64,000 nt of DNA from Membranipora membranacea (taxonomy: Eukaryota; Bryozoa; Gymnolaemata; Cheilostomatida; Membraniporidae). This document shows positions 48,401 through 56,674 of the stretch, piece after piece. The notes under the pieces were generated by a model, which saw nothing but the letters and a program-made list of their open reading frames with translations, was not told the DNA's origin and made no database searches. The translations under genes were made by a program, and so were the position numbers. The stretch spans positions 9,982,001-10,046,000 of the forward strand of contig OU612072.1 in assembly GCA_914767715.1 (NCBI GenBank). Direction: 5' to 3'. The stretch's first letter is position 1, and the number at the start of each line of letters is the position of its first letter.

Positions 48401-50957
48401 GCAATAATATACCCAAGTTTGAATATATTGCAGGATAGAACATGGTGTTTGGATTATATTTCAAACGTGTCAGGGAAATTTACCCTGGAGACACATTAGC
48501 TTTGCATAGCTGCGACACAATGGGCACTTCCTTGGAAGCTAACATTTCATAAATCTGACCTTATGCAAATTCTAGTTGAGACCTAGGTAAACCGGAACCA
48601 ACAAACTATCTGACTGAAATAGTTGGTTAAATGACAGATTGGTGCTAGTGTTAATCATTTATCAGGAATTTCAATTACCAACCACCCTTTTGTAAAACAA
48701 ATAATCAGGATTTCCCTGGATGAACAAAAAGTTGGCTCTCAACAAAATATGAGACCTAATTATCATGTTTTGAATCAGCGCAGATGGTCAGTTGCATGGT
48801 CAGTGACATGCAAATTATAGGGAAACTTTTAAATATTACTCAAAAACACCTAAAAATTGTCTCTCTGCCTGTCCAACAAACAATCACTTTTTTGGTTTCA
48901 GTCAGGTTAAGACCCTTTGGTTTTTTGACATATGTATTGGAAAATCTTACAACAGATTTTAAACCTGGTTTTTTCGGTATAGATTAAATGATAGGGGCCT
49001 CTCCAAAGTTTCCTTCTCTGCTCGTATCATGGTAATAGGAACTGAAATGTAAACCGAAGATGGAGGAGGTAGCTCAGTTGGCAGAGTACCTGTCCTCCAA
49101 AAACCTCGTGATTGGATGTCCTGAGTTAGAATCTTGCTGCAGTCAACTAGCCAAATTTGCTAAATTGGTGCCCGGGAGGCGGGAGTGCTCAAACTTGCTG
49201 GTATACAGAGATCGACTAAGCTTTTGCAACATCTAAAGTGGTTGAACAGAAGCAGTTGATACTGAGACAGGAATCAAACATCTTGATCGATTGCAACCCT
49301 GAATCGCATACCACTAGACAGCCAAAGAGGCATAACCATTTCTACCTAGCTTAGCATGTTAAGCTGTTTGGCAGCAAAATCAGCCACCTCTTTACACGGA
49401 ACTACACAAAGCAGCGTCATCATCCAGGCAATAAAATCACAATGTCAGGTTACAATAATCACATACCAGTTTAAACCTAGCACAACATCAAAAGCATTTT
49501 TTATCACGCAATCACAAACCACACAATAAACCCAACAATCTCTTTTCGGCACAGATAAAAGCCCATTATAAAATACAGCTCCTAATCATTTTGTCAAGTG
49601 AGATTATATTTCAGCTTTGACAATGCATCCTTGTGGCTAGACTCACAATTTTGGGATCATTTTACAAGCACAGGTTTGCACCAATATAAGACAAACAGTA
49701 TCAAGAAAATCTAGTGCAGTTCTTCCTTGATTACACAAAGTGTTTAAATAATGGAGGGTGGAGATTCATTTCATAGACTATTCATTTCTTTTATATAATA
49801 TATTACCTGGGAATTATGGATCAATGGCAATTTTTTATTGCGTAAAAGCGCAAACTTGATCCGGCATCGGCCAATAGACAATTAGGAACTGTTTCATGGA
49901 CAGTGTGAAAAAGTCTCAAATGATTATATCATAATTATTTCTCCTCAATGCATGACATGACATGGTCAATTAAACGCTCATTCTACAAATCAACCAAATT
50001 TTTGAGAAGGAAACTGCCCTTCAAATTTTCAACTTACAAATTGAGTCCAGTCTAAGTACTTTTCAGACAATCTTTTTGCCGATGAAAAGTCAAATTGCTT
50101 TTTCATAAGCTTATGTTTTGATAATGTGACGCTAATTGCGTTGTTTCAGAGGCTCATCAAAATTCAATTTTCCTCTAACAATTTCCTCTTGGTAGGCAAA
50201 TGGAAATTTTCGGTCGAAGTTCACTACAAATTGGATAAAAGTTGCTAATACAGCAAAAACACTGCCAAAATCATCAGATTAACTGCACACTGGTTCAACA
50301 GTTAGAGACAAAAACCAGAAAAATTGTCTGCCACAATTCAATGAATAAATTGAACCTCTACAAATAGGTGTCTTCTGTAACCCAATAACTTCTCTTGGCA
50401 ATACAACAAGTGAGACAAGAACAGAATAGATAATGAATATAACTTTGTTGTGACATTAATGCAATAAAATCGCATCTTGACAGACACGAATCAAAATACA
50501 CTTAAGAGCTATCAAGTCGCATCTAAATGACATTTGCTAAGTTGATGCTACCAGCGAACCGCCTAGAGAACCCTGAGGTCAGGTGCCATTCACCCGATGA
50601 ACTTTCATCAATGATCTCAAGTCAGATAGCTTACGATTTCCAATACCAGCAACAGTTGAGCCTGCATTGATACTGTTGGTCATGGCTTTACATTACATGT
50701 ATGGTTCTTTAGAGTTTTGTAGCATCATGCAGGTTCAATGATGTTACAGCTGACATTTATTTTGTGTTTTCTATGGAGCAAGACTGTGGTTGTAATTATT
50801 AGGCTAAAGAAAATTGATATAAAGTTTGAGGGTTACCATTGCTGCTACTTAATGAGCTGAGAGTCTCCTCGTCATATTTTTGTGTTTGTTCAGCAGAGGG
50901 TGCTGTGAAGGTCAGCAGCGGAAGGTCTCGAGAAGGTAGAGAGTTACGCTTAACCAT
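21925..50957 (-). CDS. PLEKHG1/2/3-like Rho guanine-nucleotide exchange factor (DH-PH), 21 coding exons in the longest form
   Basis: Exons, 5' to 3' on minus: 50957-50837, 48085-47883, 39727-39594, 38723-38576, 34627-34533, 33590-33474, 31779-31629, 31203-31003, 30597-30481, 30026-29902, 29502-29417, 29096-28968, 28064-27400, 27016-26771, 26423-26189, 25845-24819, 24439-24274, 24054-23874, 23579-23268, 22850-22697, 22072-21925. All have GT-AG ends and every phase agrees, giving 1586 aa. The DH domain (about residues 175-355) swaps GDP for GTP on Rho-family GTPases; the PH domain (about 388-490) follows directly, as in Dbl-family proteins. PDYIEKKRRK after the PH domain and VYKMARKYSTRIK in the tail resemble PLEKHG proteins. 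The remaining tail is Ser/Pro/Glu-rich and probably disordered. Alternative first exons exist at 44017 and 41756. The assignment to PLEKHG rests on family memory; which member is unresolved. Confidence 0.9.
23661..23704. repeat. 44-nt near-perfect hairpin
   Basis: Arms accatagacttaatatatta and tagtatattaggtctatggt pair at 18 of 20 positions around a 4-nt loop. It lies in a RhoGEF intron. It is probably the remnant or minimal form of a small inverted-repeat element. Confidence 0.75.
24819..25845 (-). CDS. RhoGEF largest tail exon
   Basis: A 1027-nt exon (phase 1 in, phase 2 out) encoding about 342 residues. A helical start (IHKLSQLKEMTSIKLSDLLK) leads to KSPVRLF and a long Ser/Pro/Asn-rich, probably disordered part. 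A proline cluster (PPQELPPLPEFLL) could bind SH3 domains. A further helical segment (DTLTSLDELSKELKSDRAAH) ends near PASDFWVALEKYMETG. Function of the parts is unknown. Confidence 0.85.
26189..27016 (-). CDS. RhoGEF tail exons 14-15
   Basis: Exons 27016-26771 and 26423-26189. Exon 14 ends in a predicted structured segment (ARARQLHHILDSGRGWDNTV, then WCPEVCNA). Exon 15 begins ARRYSSVAPRLRRKDSYSEA, a very basic stretch with probable basophilic-kinase sites (RRKDS, RRHS). Phases 0/0 and 0/1 agree with their neighbours. Confidence 0.85.
26548..26632. repeat. Small inverted-repeat element, copy 1
   Basis: ttggctctgattgg and ccaataagatcagagcca form arms of a hairpin of about 80 bp in a RhoGEF intron. 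A second copy with the same arms is at 28772-28840. Confidence 0.5.
27400..28064 (-). CDS. RhoGEF tail exon (Ser/Asp/Glu-rich)
   Basis: A 665-nt exon, phase 1 in and phase 0 out, encoding about 221 residues of low-complexity sequence: basic start (RTKKRVRKSS), many SP/TP sites, acidic runs such as TDTDDDD and TPEEDECVHD. No domain is recognised. It is probably a disordered regulatory tail with kinase sites. Confidence 0.85.
28231..28302 (-). tRNA. tRNA-Thr(AGU)
   Basis: A 72-nt cloverleaf on the minus strand: 7-bp acceptor stem GCCGCCA/TGGTGGC (one G-U), D stem GCTC/GAGC, anticodon stem CCTGT/ACAGG with loop CTAGTAA (anticodon AGT), and T arm ATGAG-TTCGATC-CTCAT. All helices pair fully. It lies in a RhoGEF intron, same strand. 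No TTTT run follows within about 25 nt, so transcription termination would be atypical, or the gene may be a recent pseudogene. Confidence 0.88.
28772..28840. repeat. Small inverted-repeat element, copy 2
   Basis: ttggctcagattgattgg and ccaatcagagcc pair across a short spacer, as in the copy at 26548-26632. It lies in the intron between RhoGEF exons 28968 and 28064. Confidence 0.5.
29417..30597 (-). CDS. RhoGEF exons encoding the PH domain
   Basis: Three exons, 30597-30481, 30026-29902 and 29502-29417. The first begins GDLRMHGAKSFRHIYLFEKG and is short (39 codons in phase 0). The second gives CHNLMLIESIPREPLSFHL and ends at KRKW. The third completes the C-terminal helix with the conserved Trp (W-C-S-Q-I-K, then IPDKAKELLLTL). 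The KKRED patch between strands is basic, consistent with phosphoinositide or GTPase contact. Confidence 0.9.
30412..30460. repeat. Hairpin repeat related to 41405-41438
   Basis: Arms gtactaccagagac and gtctctggtactac flank a short spacer. The right arm plus spacer end shares 17 nt exactly with the palindrome at 41405. It lies in the short RhoGEF intron between exons 30481 and 30026. Confidence 0.7.
31003..38723 (-). CDS. RhoGEF exons encoding the DH (RhoGEF) domain
   Basis: Five exons, 38723-38576, 34627-34533, 33590-33474, 31779-31629 and 31203-31003. Conserved region 1 is FCEYVVEEILVTEQQYVRDL, a helix with the Glu that contacts switch I in Dbl-family GEFs. NIEDIYQFHN follows. Conserved region 3 is KPVQRILKYHLLLQ, the best known DH signature. 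MTDCAHNINELKRSHEDAMK is the last helix leading into the PH domain. The signature residues are present, so exchange activity is expected. Confidence 0.93.
33222..33312 (+). repeat. tRNA-like sequence (tRNA-Ser/Leu-type relic or SINE head)
   Basis: An A-box-like tggctgaatggttag, a long variable region and a good B-box (ggttcaaatcc) followed by a T7 run look like a class II tRNA, but the acceptor and anticodon stems do not pair well. It is best read as a tRNA-derived relic with a Pol III terminator. It lies antisense in a RhoGEF intron. Confidence 0.5.
34695..34830 (-). mobile_element. SINE tail fragment
   Basis: On the minus strand it reads gcaatctgagagcaacttgg then ggcacctgtatttctcagtc, matching the tail of the SINE at 38306. 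The tRNA head is missing (5' truncation). Confidence 0.6.
38306..38485 (+). mobile_element. tRNA-derived SINE, fullest copy
   Basis: The head gttagctcagttggttagag is an A-box; gggttagaatcctgctgcag covers a modified B-box. The unique tail reads ctgcaaactgagagcaactt then cgcctgtatttctcagtc. It shares the head with 49062-49150 and the tail with the minus-strand copy at 34695-34830, so these form one family. It lies in a RhoGEF intron, antisense. Confidence 0.75.
39391..39620. repeat. Tandem duplication (2 x about 120 bp) covering the 3' end and donor of RhoGEF exon 3
   Basis: Unit 1 (39391-39500) and unit 2 (39510-39620) share gtccaagtcctca, ggtgtgacaccctcc and, on the minus strand, gatgagatgggNtaNctg-ccag followed by a donor (gtaggt in unit 1, gtaagt in unit 2). 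Unit 2 holds the real end of the exon at 39594. Confidence 0.75.
39594..39727 (-). CDS. RhoGEF first common (core) exon
   Basis: The acceptor is preceded by a strong T-run; 134 nt run to a gtaagt donor, phase 0 in and phase 2 out. It encodes RRLSPNAPQGG... and the basic RSRRKQKSFDISMLGRDSDE segment, which looks like a phosphorylation or localisation region before the DH domain. All three alternative N-termini can join here. The last part, with its donor, is duplicated at 39478-39500. Confidence 0.85.
41405..41438. repeat. Perfect 34-nt palindrome
   Basis: The 17-nt arm accagagactatagata is followed at once by its reverse complement. The same arm (tatctatagtctctggt) recurs at 30439-30455 inside an imperfect hairpin, so this is a small hairpin repeat family rather than a single site. 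Confidence 0.85.
41682..41756 (-). CDS. RhoGEF alternative first coding exon c
   Basis: The ATG at 41756 opens 25 codons (MTWDFLGGSNQESAWGRVRR, then LLKIQ) and ends at a gtttgt donor in phase 0, compatible with the core exon at 39727. The product would be 1503 aa. The short Trp-containing, amphipathic N-terminus differs from forms a and b, which suggests different targeting. The weak donor lowers confidence. Confidence 0.6.
43889..44017 (-). CDS. RhoGEF alternative first coding exon b
   Basis: The ATG at 44017 starts MGTRCRSEVSLGTLVVTPNP, 43 codons ending at a gtaggc donor in phase 0, with a basic stretch KPKLRRRPSQ. An in-frame TGA lies just upstream and no acceptor in suitable phase was found, so this is a first exon rather than an internal one. 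It would splice to the core exon at 39727, giving 1521 aa. A tandem repeat (44481-44755) sits where its promoter should be. Confidence 0.65.
44481..44755. repeat. 2.4-copy tandem repeat (unit about 115 bp) upstream of RhoGEF first exon b
   Basis: Two full units and one internally deleted unit share caaagacgtgtcacg, gaattcattgaaa, ctatcccacaatgcag and tttacagaa. They lie 0.5-0.75 kb 5' of exon b on the minus strand, so they could act as a repeated promoter or enhancer module; that role is inference. Confidence 0.75.
45728..45754. repeat. Poly-C run
   Basis: A run of about 24 C in a RhoGEF intron. Shorter relatives are a C-run at about 32166-32179 and a G-run at about 61096-61105. Confidence 0.9.
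47883..48085 (-). CDS. RhoGEF alternative N-terminus a, second exon
   Basis: The acceptor tgtag and donor gtgagt bound 203 nt, taking phase 1 in and phase 0 out. It encodes a Ser/Thr-rich segment (SCTDLRTTPSLSPEHSLAVP, then LPNQPARR). Phase 0 fits the acceptor of the core exon at 39727. No domain is recognised. Confidence 0.75.
49062..49210 (+). mobile_element. tRNA-derived SINE, second copy
   Basis: The head ggtagctcagttggcagag and gagttagaatcttgctgcag match the copy at 38306. The tail is diverged. It lies in a RhoGEF intron between exons 50837 and 48085, antisense. Confidence 0.65.
50837..50957 (-). CDS. RhoGEF alternative N-terminus a, first coding exon
   Basis: The ATG at 50957 opens MVKRNSLPSRDLPLLTFTAP and runs 40 codons plus one base to a gtaacc donor. 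Phase 1 matches the acceptor of the exon at 48085. Upstream, a cacag at about 50962 could be an acceptor, so a non-coding exon may precede it. Confidence 0.75.
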
Positions 50958-53900
50958 ATTTGCTGTGCGGTCTATCCATTAAGTTAATTCATATACTCCT
51001 GAGAAGTTGTTCACAGCTATAGAGAATTATTTCTTTGATGTCGAATTATAGTCCAGCGAGGCTGCAGAGATTTTATGGTGGGATTCGATGAAACACACTT
51101 TCACTCGGCTAGCAAAGAGACGAACGTGTACCAAGTCAGTTGAGATGTGTCGGGTCCAATGAGATGCTATGGGTTAGTAGAACCCAGTTACTGGATTGAT
51201 ATGCTATTATTCTCTAATGTAATCCAGCCTCCAAGAATCAAGCAATCGGAGTCATCCTGCGAATGTGGCAATTCGTGGGCGAAGAAGCAAACAAAAAGGT
51301 CTGAGCAAATCGACTGTAAAAGCGCATTTACTGGACCTAGTCAGAATTTGTTTAGCACTTTTATAAGCAGCTCCAATTACTAATGAAATGAATTTGAATA
51401 GAAGGAAGATCCACTATTCAGTCGAATTCCTTGAATCAAAGCAGAATGAACTTGAACAACAAAACTAGAATTTTGAGTGCATGCTTAGTATACACTTTCT
51501 ACACATAGCCTGCGAGTGCTGTTATATGAAACCTCTTTTATGAGGGTGGTTGATTGAGCCAAACTGCTTTTGCATCTCAAATGTAGGGAACCACTAGCTA
51601 GATCGAGTGTGTTTAGGTTACCCTGTTTTGTGGTCTCATCAATCTTGCAAAAGATAACAAGATTAACCAATAACAAATGATTATTTACTAAACAAATCAT
51701 TTGATTGGTTAGTGTGTTATCTATCAAAATAATGGGTTTGAAGATACCACCGTTGAACAAACATTAATAAATAGGGAAAGCAATAAAGCAAAAAAGAGTC
51801 CAAGCTCTTGTCTTCCACGCAATAATAGCAAACAATGGACAGTAACACCTTGGGCTAGTGTTAACTTAGGAAGGGGAGGGCAGGCAGGAGGTGTTTTCCT
51901 CAACTTAATTGGGAGAATCATCAACTGAAAGGTGAAACAAGATGAACTGTCTTTTTTCATCGCATGGATGCTGTGTCTTAGGATGGTGATGTGCTTTATC
52001 TGCGCAAAAAAATATTATATGATGTTGAGAAAGTTCACATGTGTTTGAATGAATGAGGAGTTGTGGGTTAGTGCAGCAAAGAGGGGACGAATCAAATATA
52101 AATTCTGGTAGCAGTGAATGACCAAGCTGTCCAAGTACATAACGATATTTGCGATTAATATCTTTAGTTCAATAGGAAGCTTTAGATCAAATGTGTTGAG
52201 TACGCTGCCCAGACAGATTTCAACATCAACATCAACCACCAGAATACAAATAGTATGTCTATATTGGATACAATTAATTACAAAGTAAAATATCATATTT
52301 CCAAAGGTATAAGTCTCTTTTGGTTCCTTTTTACCTGTCTTTTGCAATATCTCTCCGCAACCAGAGGGAATAACTACATTTTGTTGTCAACTAATATTTG
52401 CACATTTTATCTTGTCCCTCACCCTCGAACTGACTTGTGTGGAATTTCTACACCTCTTTCAACTCTAAGCTGCCATGTTTATATCAAATCTTTAAACATA
52501 CCTGAGAAAAAATTATCTTTGCTGGATTTACGAAATATTCTCCAAGCCATTTTCTTTTATACAAGTAAAAATCAAGCCTAAGTCTAGGCCATATTGCAGA
52601 TCACTAAGAACAACATCATTTGTCATAGAAATTTTTACGACAAAGTCACCAAATACCACCCCAAAAGAAATTATTCAAGGGTGGGATAGGGAAAAGGGAT
52701 GATGTTAGGTGATTCTGACTATGTCTTCGCCGATTACTATGCCCATCTTCAGTAAGCTATGCAGAGGTTATCATTGAAACAATATGGTGTTGAAGAACTG
52801 TCGCTGTATATCTGTAGATCTATCCCTTTATACATACAAAATATATATTACGCAGCACAGAAGAAAACGGAGGAGGGGGATAAAATATTAACTTTGTTCT
52901 ACACCCCTTGTATGACAACATTCTTCGCCTAGTTACTATTGGGTAGAATCGTAAAACTCATATTTTATCTTTAGGATAATTAACATGAGGACACTGTCCT
53001 GATAAACAAAGAAATGAAATCCAATCATCGGTAATTTGTTGTTAGGCACATCTGATATATCAGGTGAAATTTGAAGTGTATAGGTATGTTTATGGTAGAC
53101 GTAAGATGTATTCACATCTTTGCATCATTCACAGGAAATGAGTCAATGGTCATAACAACACCAAGTTCTCCTATTACATGATATTTTGTATTGAATTGCG
53201 TTGCTTTGATTTTGAACGCAACACTGGTTTGTTTCCCAGTTAGTACTTAGTAACATCACGTCGGAAATGTAGGGTTTGACATCACCTGGTATGAGCAATC
53301 AGAATTGTAAAGAGGCAACGACTCTCATTGAGTGAACTTACTTAATGATTTCGTTCGAATTCGCTTAATTTAGCAACCTAGACATGTGAAAACAGACACC
53401 GTGACACTGGTAATGATGATTTACCTATGAAATGATTCTGTATTTTCAATCCTTGAAACACATCCATTGACACGATCGGCAGAAAACTAAAAACTAACTA
53501 AAAACCAGGATGATGTACCAAAAGAGTGTGAAGCTAAACACTAGAATACCAGCATCCATTGATGCAAAAGACTTACCTTACCCAGTAATGCGATTGCTGC
53601 TTAGCTTTTCTTACAAGATAATCCCCAATTTGTTCACTTCCACTTTGAAATGTCGAGCCACCATGATATGAGCACAAAACACCTCCGTCTTGTCTTATCC
53701 GCTATCAATCTATACCTGCGAATGTTTAGTACAAGGAACTATGTTTTCATTCCTGATTGAGCGTGACTTGTTTTGTTATCAAACAAACACATCATATGTA
53801 AAATAAAACCTTAACCTCACAAAGTGCCGCCTATGTATAAGAATAAAAATCGGCATAGGAATGTATTCTTTTGTCTTGCGGACAAAAAGATCGATGGGCA

Positions 53901-56610
53901 TCAATAAGACAAATAAAGACGCATCAAACTGTTGGTAATTGCGCAGTTTGCACTGAAGTCGTTTTGGATCATGTTCACAACACTTATTTGCAAGCTTGTG
54001 GCAAATGAAATCCCATGATTGAAAGATTGTGAAGAATATCATCCATCATAAAAACCAGTCTACATTTATCCTTTGTTGTTGATTACCGTGTACCTGTAGG
54101 CAAAAAAGTAAATTGAGCCATGCGAGAAGATGGCGTCAATTCTTGGAGGTGACACAGTGATTACCTTTGACCTAGTTGCCCTGCCGTTGCTGAGAGTTGG
54201 GTGATTGCAAAAACTTCAGAATCGGAGAGCTCAGTTAAGACGTACGTCTGAAGGGTATTATAGAGCTTTTGGAGTACTCTCACCTCATATTTTGATTTGG
54301 TCAACCAATAGGTCTAAAATTAATAAAAGATATCAGCGAAAGGTACTCGATGCAAAGTGATGTGATCAGCTGCAAGCCACCAAACATATTCATTTCAGTG
54401 CAATACTTTCTTATATGCAGCCGATTCACTGATTTCCTTATTCTGGTTATTACCCTGAAGGCAACATCTGAGTCTTCATATTTTGGCAACATCTGTCCTT
54501 CTAGACAAAGTTGCTCTGCATCTACATACCATTACTGGTTCATTTCCTATCATTATGATTGTAGATGATATGTAAGTCTGTGGCTTTATAGCCTGCATAG
54601 GAGCTTGTGTCATTATGTTTTCAGAGAGTTATCTTCTCTCAGAGTTAGGAAAGACAACTCACATTTCCTAATTGCTTTACAAGTGTTCACTGTTTTATGT
54701 TTCTTTTTTTCTGTCCTGTTTTAGTATAACGTTTTGCTCTATGTTTATAGATTTCTTTGAAATAGCATGCTACTAAACTTGGGAGACAGCCAGAGATTAT
54801 GCACAATATAGTTCTGCCTTTAATGTTGAGCTATTAATAGTCAGAGTGTTTGACGATCCCAAGTACAACTTCTGATATATCTTTCGGCAATGATCAGTAC
54901 TTTCAACATTGATCACCAAACTTATTCAATCGGAAATTGTATACTTGAAAGCAATACTTCTAGGATGTATTACACTCTCAGTACGAGGCTTGCGTCCCTA
55001 TTTAGGGGTAGCCCACCTTCTGTTTTGTCATAAACAGAGCTGTCACAGATACAACTGGATTAGAAAATCTCAAGCACACGTCTTAATGTTAACTCATCTA
55101 TTCCATGCCCATACAATGATCTGCACATAAATGGCAGTATTATTAAAAATTCTTAATTATTAATTAAAATTATTAAGAGTTAATATCAGGTATCTGAGAT
55201 ATCTGTATGTGGTGTAGTTGGGCTGAATTTTTATCTTCATATATTAATAGTTTTTTTTCAGCATTACTGTGTTTTTAGTGAGTACCTGACCTGGAATAGA
55301 AATTAGTTATGCAACTATTATGCTTCTGATGTATGGGTATAGCAGCGTTATAGTTGCATCATAATTTCAATTGAGTCCTCAAAGATCAGGTGCTCAAGAA
55401 AGCAATGACTAATTTTAGACAAAAATGTAGCCCTCATACCAAGCACGTATAGATCAACAGCCTTTAATTATCTCTTAATAGGCACCCAAACAATCACCTA
55501 ACTTACATATTATGAGGGGAATTTTTCAACAGTTTATTCTTCTCAAATTCTATTCTGTACTATTTTTCATTTGACAATGGATGATCCTGAAACACTCACT
55601 TCAGAGGAGTCCAAATAAAAGCAACTGGTCAGTCTTTTGAGATTAAATCCTTCTGTTTATGTCAACAAATATTTTATATAGAATGATCATTACAAATGAT
55701 TAGAGCCAGCTATTTGCTATGGCCTGGCCCTCTGCCTTTCCCTATGAAACTTTTTGAAAACCTCCTGTGCGGGCAGCAACTTTTTTAAGGCAATAAAATA
55801 TTCAAATGATTTGTAAGGGGGCTAGATTGCTCTCGTGAAAACAAACAGAGGCAGTGAAAAAATTTGTTCACAATGTGGTGTACTATACTCTTACCTAGTT
55901 TGTTATGAGGTAATATCGGAAAAATTTATGTCAGTCATCGAATTAAGCTTTTACTGAATTACAAAAAATGCTTGTAAAATCTAGTTTTTTGCAATAAATC
56001 AGTTCAGGAAAGGTGGAATCTATTTTCGCAAAAAGTTATACCCGGCATCAATGTAACGTTCAATTGTGTAAATTTTTGACTCAATTCATTTGTATTTGAC
56101 CATATAATTTACTTTGAAGACAAAAAGAAAAAAACATCACAAAGTGGCGATTGTTTAGTGTTTTTCGCTTAACATGATTCATGATCCAACAAAACATTAC
56201 CAAGAGTAATATAGTTTCAGGTTTTTAGGAAGCTAGTTCAATTTTAAAAGAGTTGAAAGCAAATTAAGTTTGAAGTAGGGGGAGATAATGGGGAAACTAG
56301 GGACTGAGAGATTCGATTGGGAGTTTGTTTTCCATTAATGTCAAGAGGATATCCATCATCGCCTGACACTCTTACACCAAACCATAATATGAATATAATA
56401 ATGTATTTAATGGTAACAGACTTATAATCAATAATTTACTGAATGGTTCAGCTGAAAAACAAAGCATTAGTCAAGTATGACAACTTGTAGCCATAAGTTT
56501 CATTTTAGAGAAACTAATTTTGACACTTTTTGTTACTAATTGGAAGAAGACAACTGATTTGACAAATGATAATTTTGTTCTTCAGTTTTAGAGGCCATGT
56601 ACCTGTGTCA
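50958..56610. other. Intergenic region between the RhoGEF and the PAN/C-type lectin gene
   Basis: No domain-bearing frame was found on either strand in about 5.6 kb. Open frames of up to 110 codons (52015-52347 minus, 52255-52581 plus) overlap each other and lack splice partners or recognisable motifs. An AT-rich inverted repeat is near 55145-55185. The main RhoGEF promoter and any non-coding first exon probably lie here. Confidence 0.4.
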
Positions 56611-56615
56611 GTTCT

Positions 56616-56621
56616 TTTATT
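56616..56621 (-). promoter_or_regulatory. Polyadenylation signal AATAAA of the PAN/C-type lectin gene
   Basis: TTTATT on plus is AATAAA on minus, 54 nt past the stop at 56675. Its position suits a short 3' UTR. Confidence 0.5.
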
Positions 56622-56674
56622 TTAATACATCCCATCATGTTAGCTTGGTAGATGATGATCAGTTTTAGTGTAGA

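Noticed and set aside
55145-55185. AT-rich inverted repeat
   Set aside because: Low-complexity TTAAT runs form such stems by chance in AT-rich DNA.
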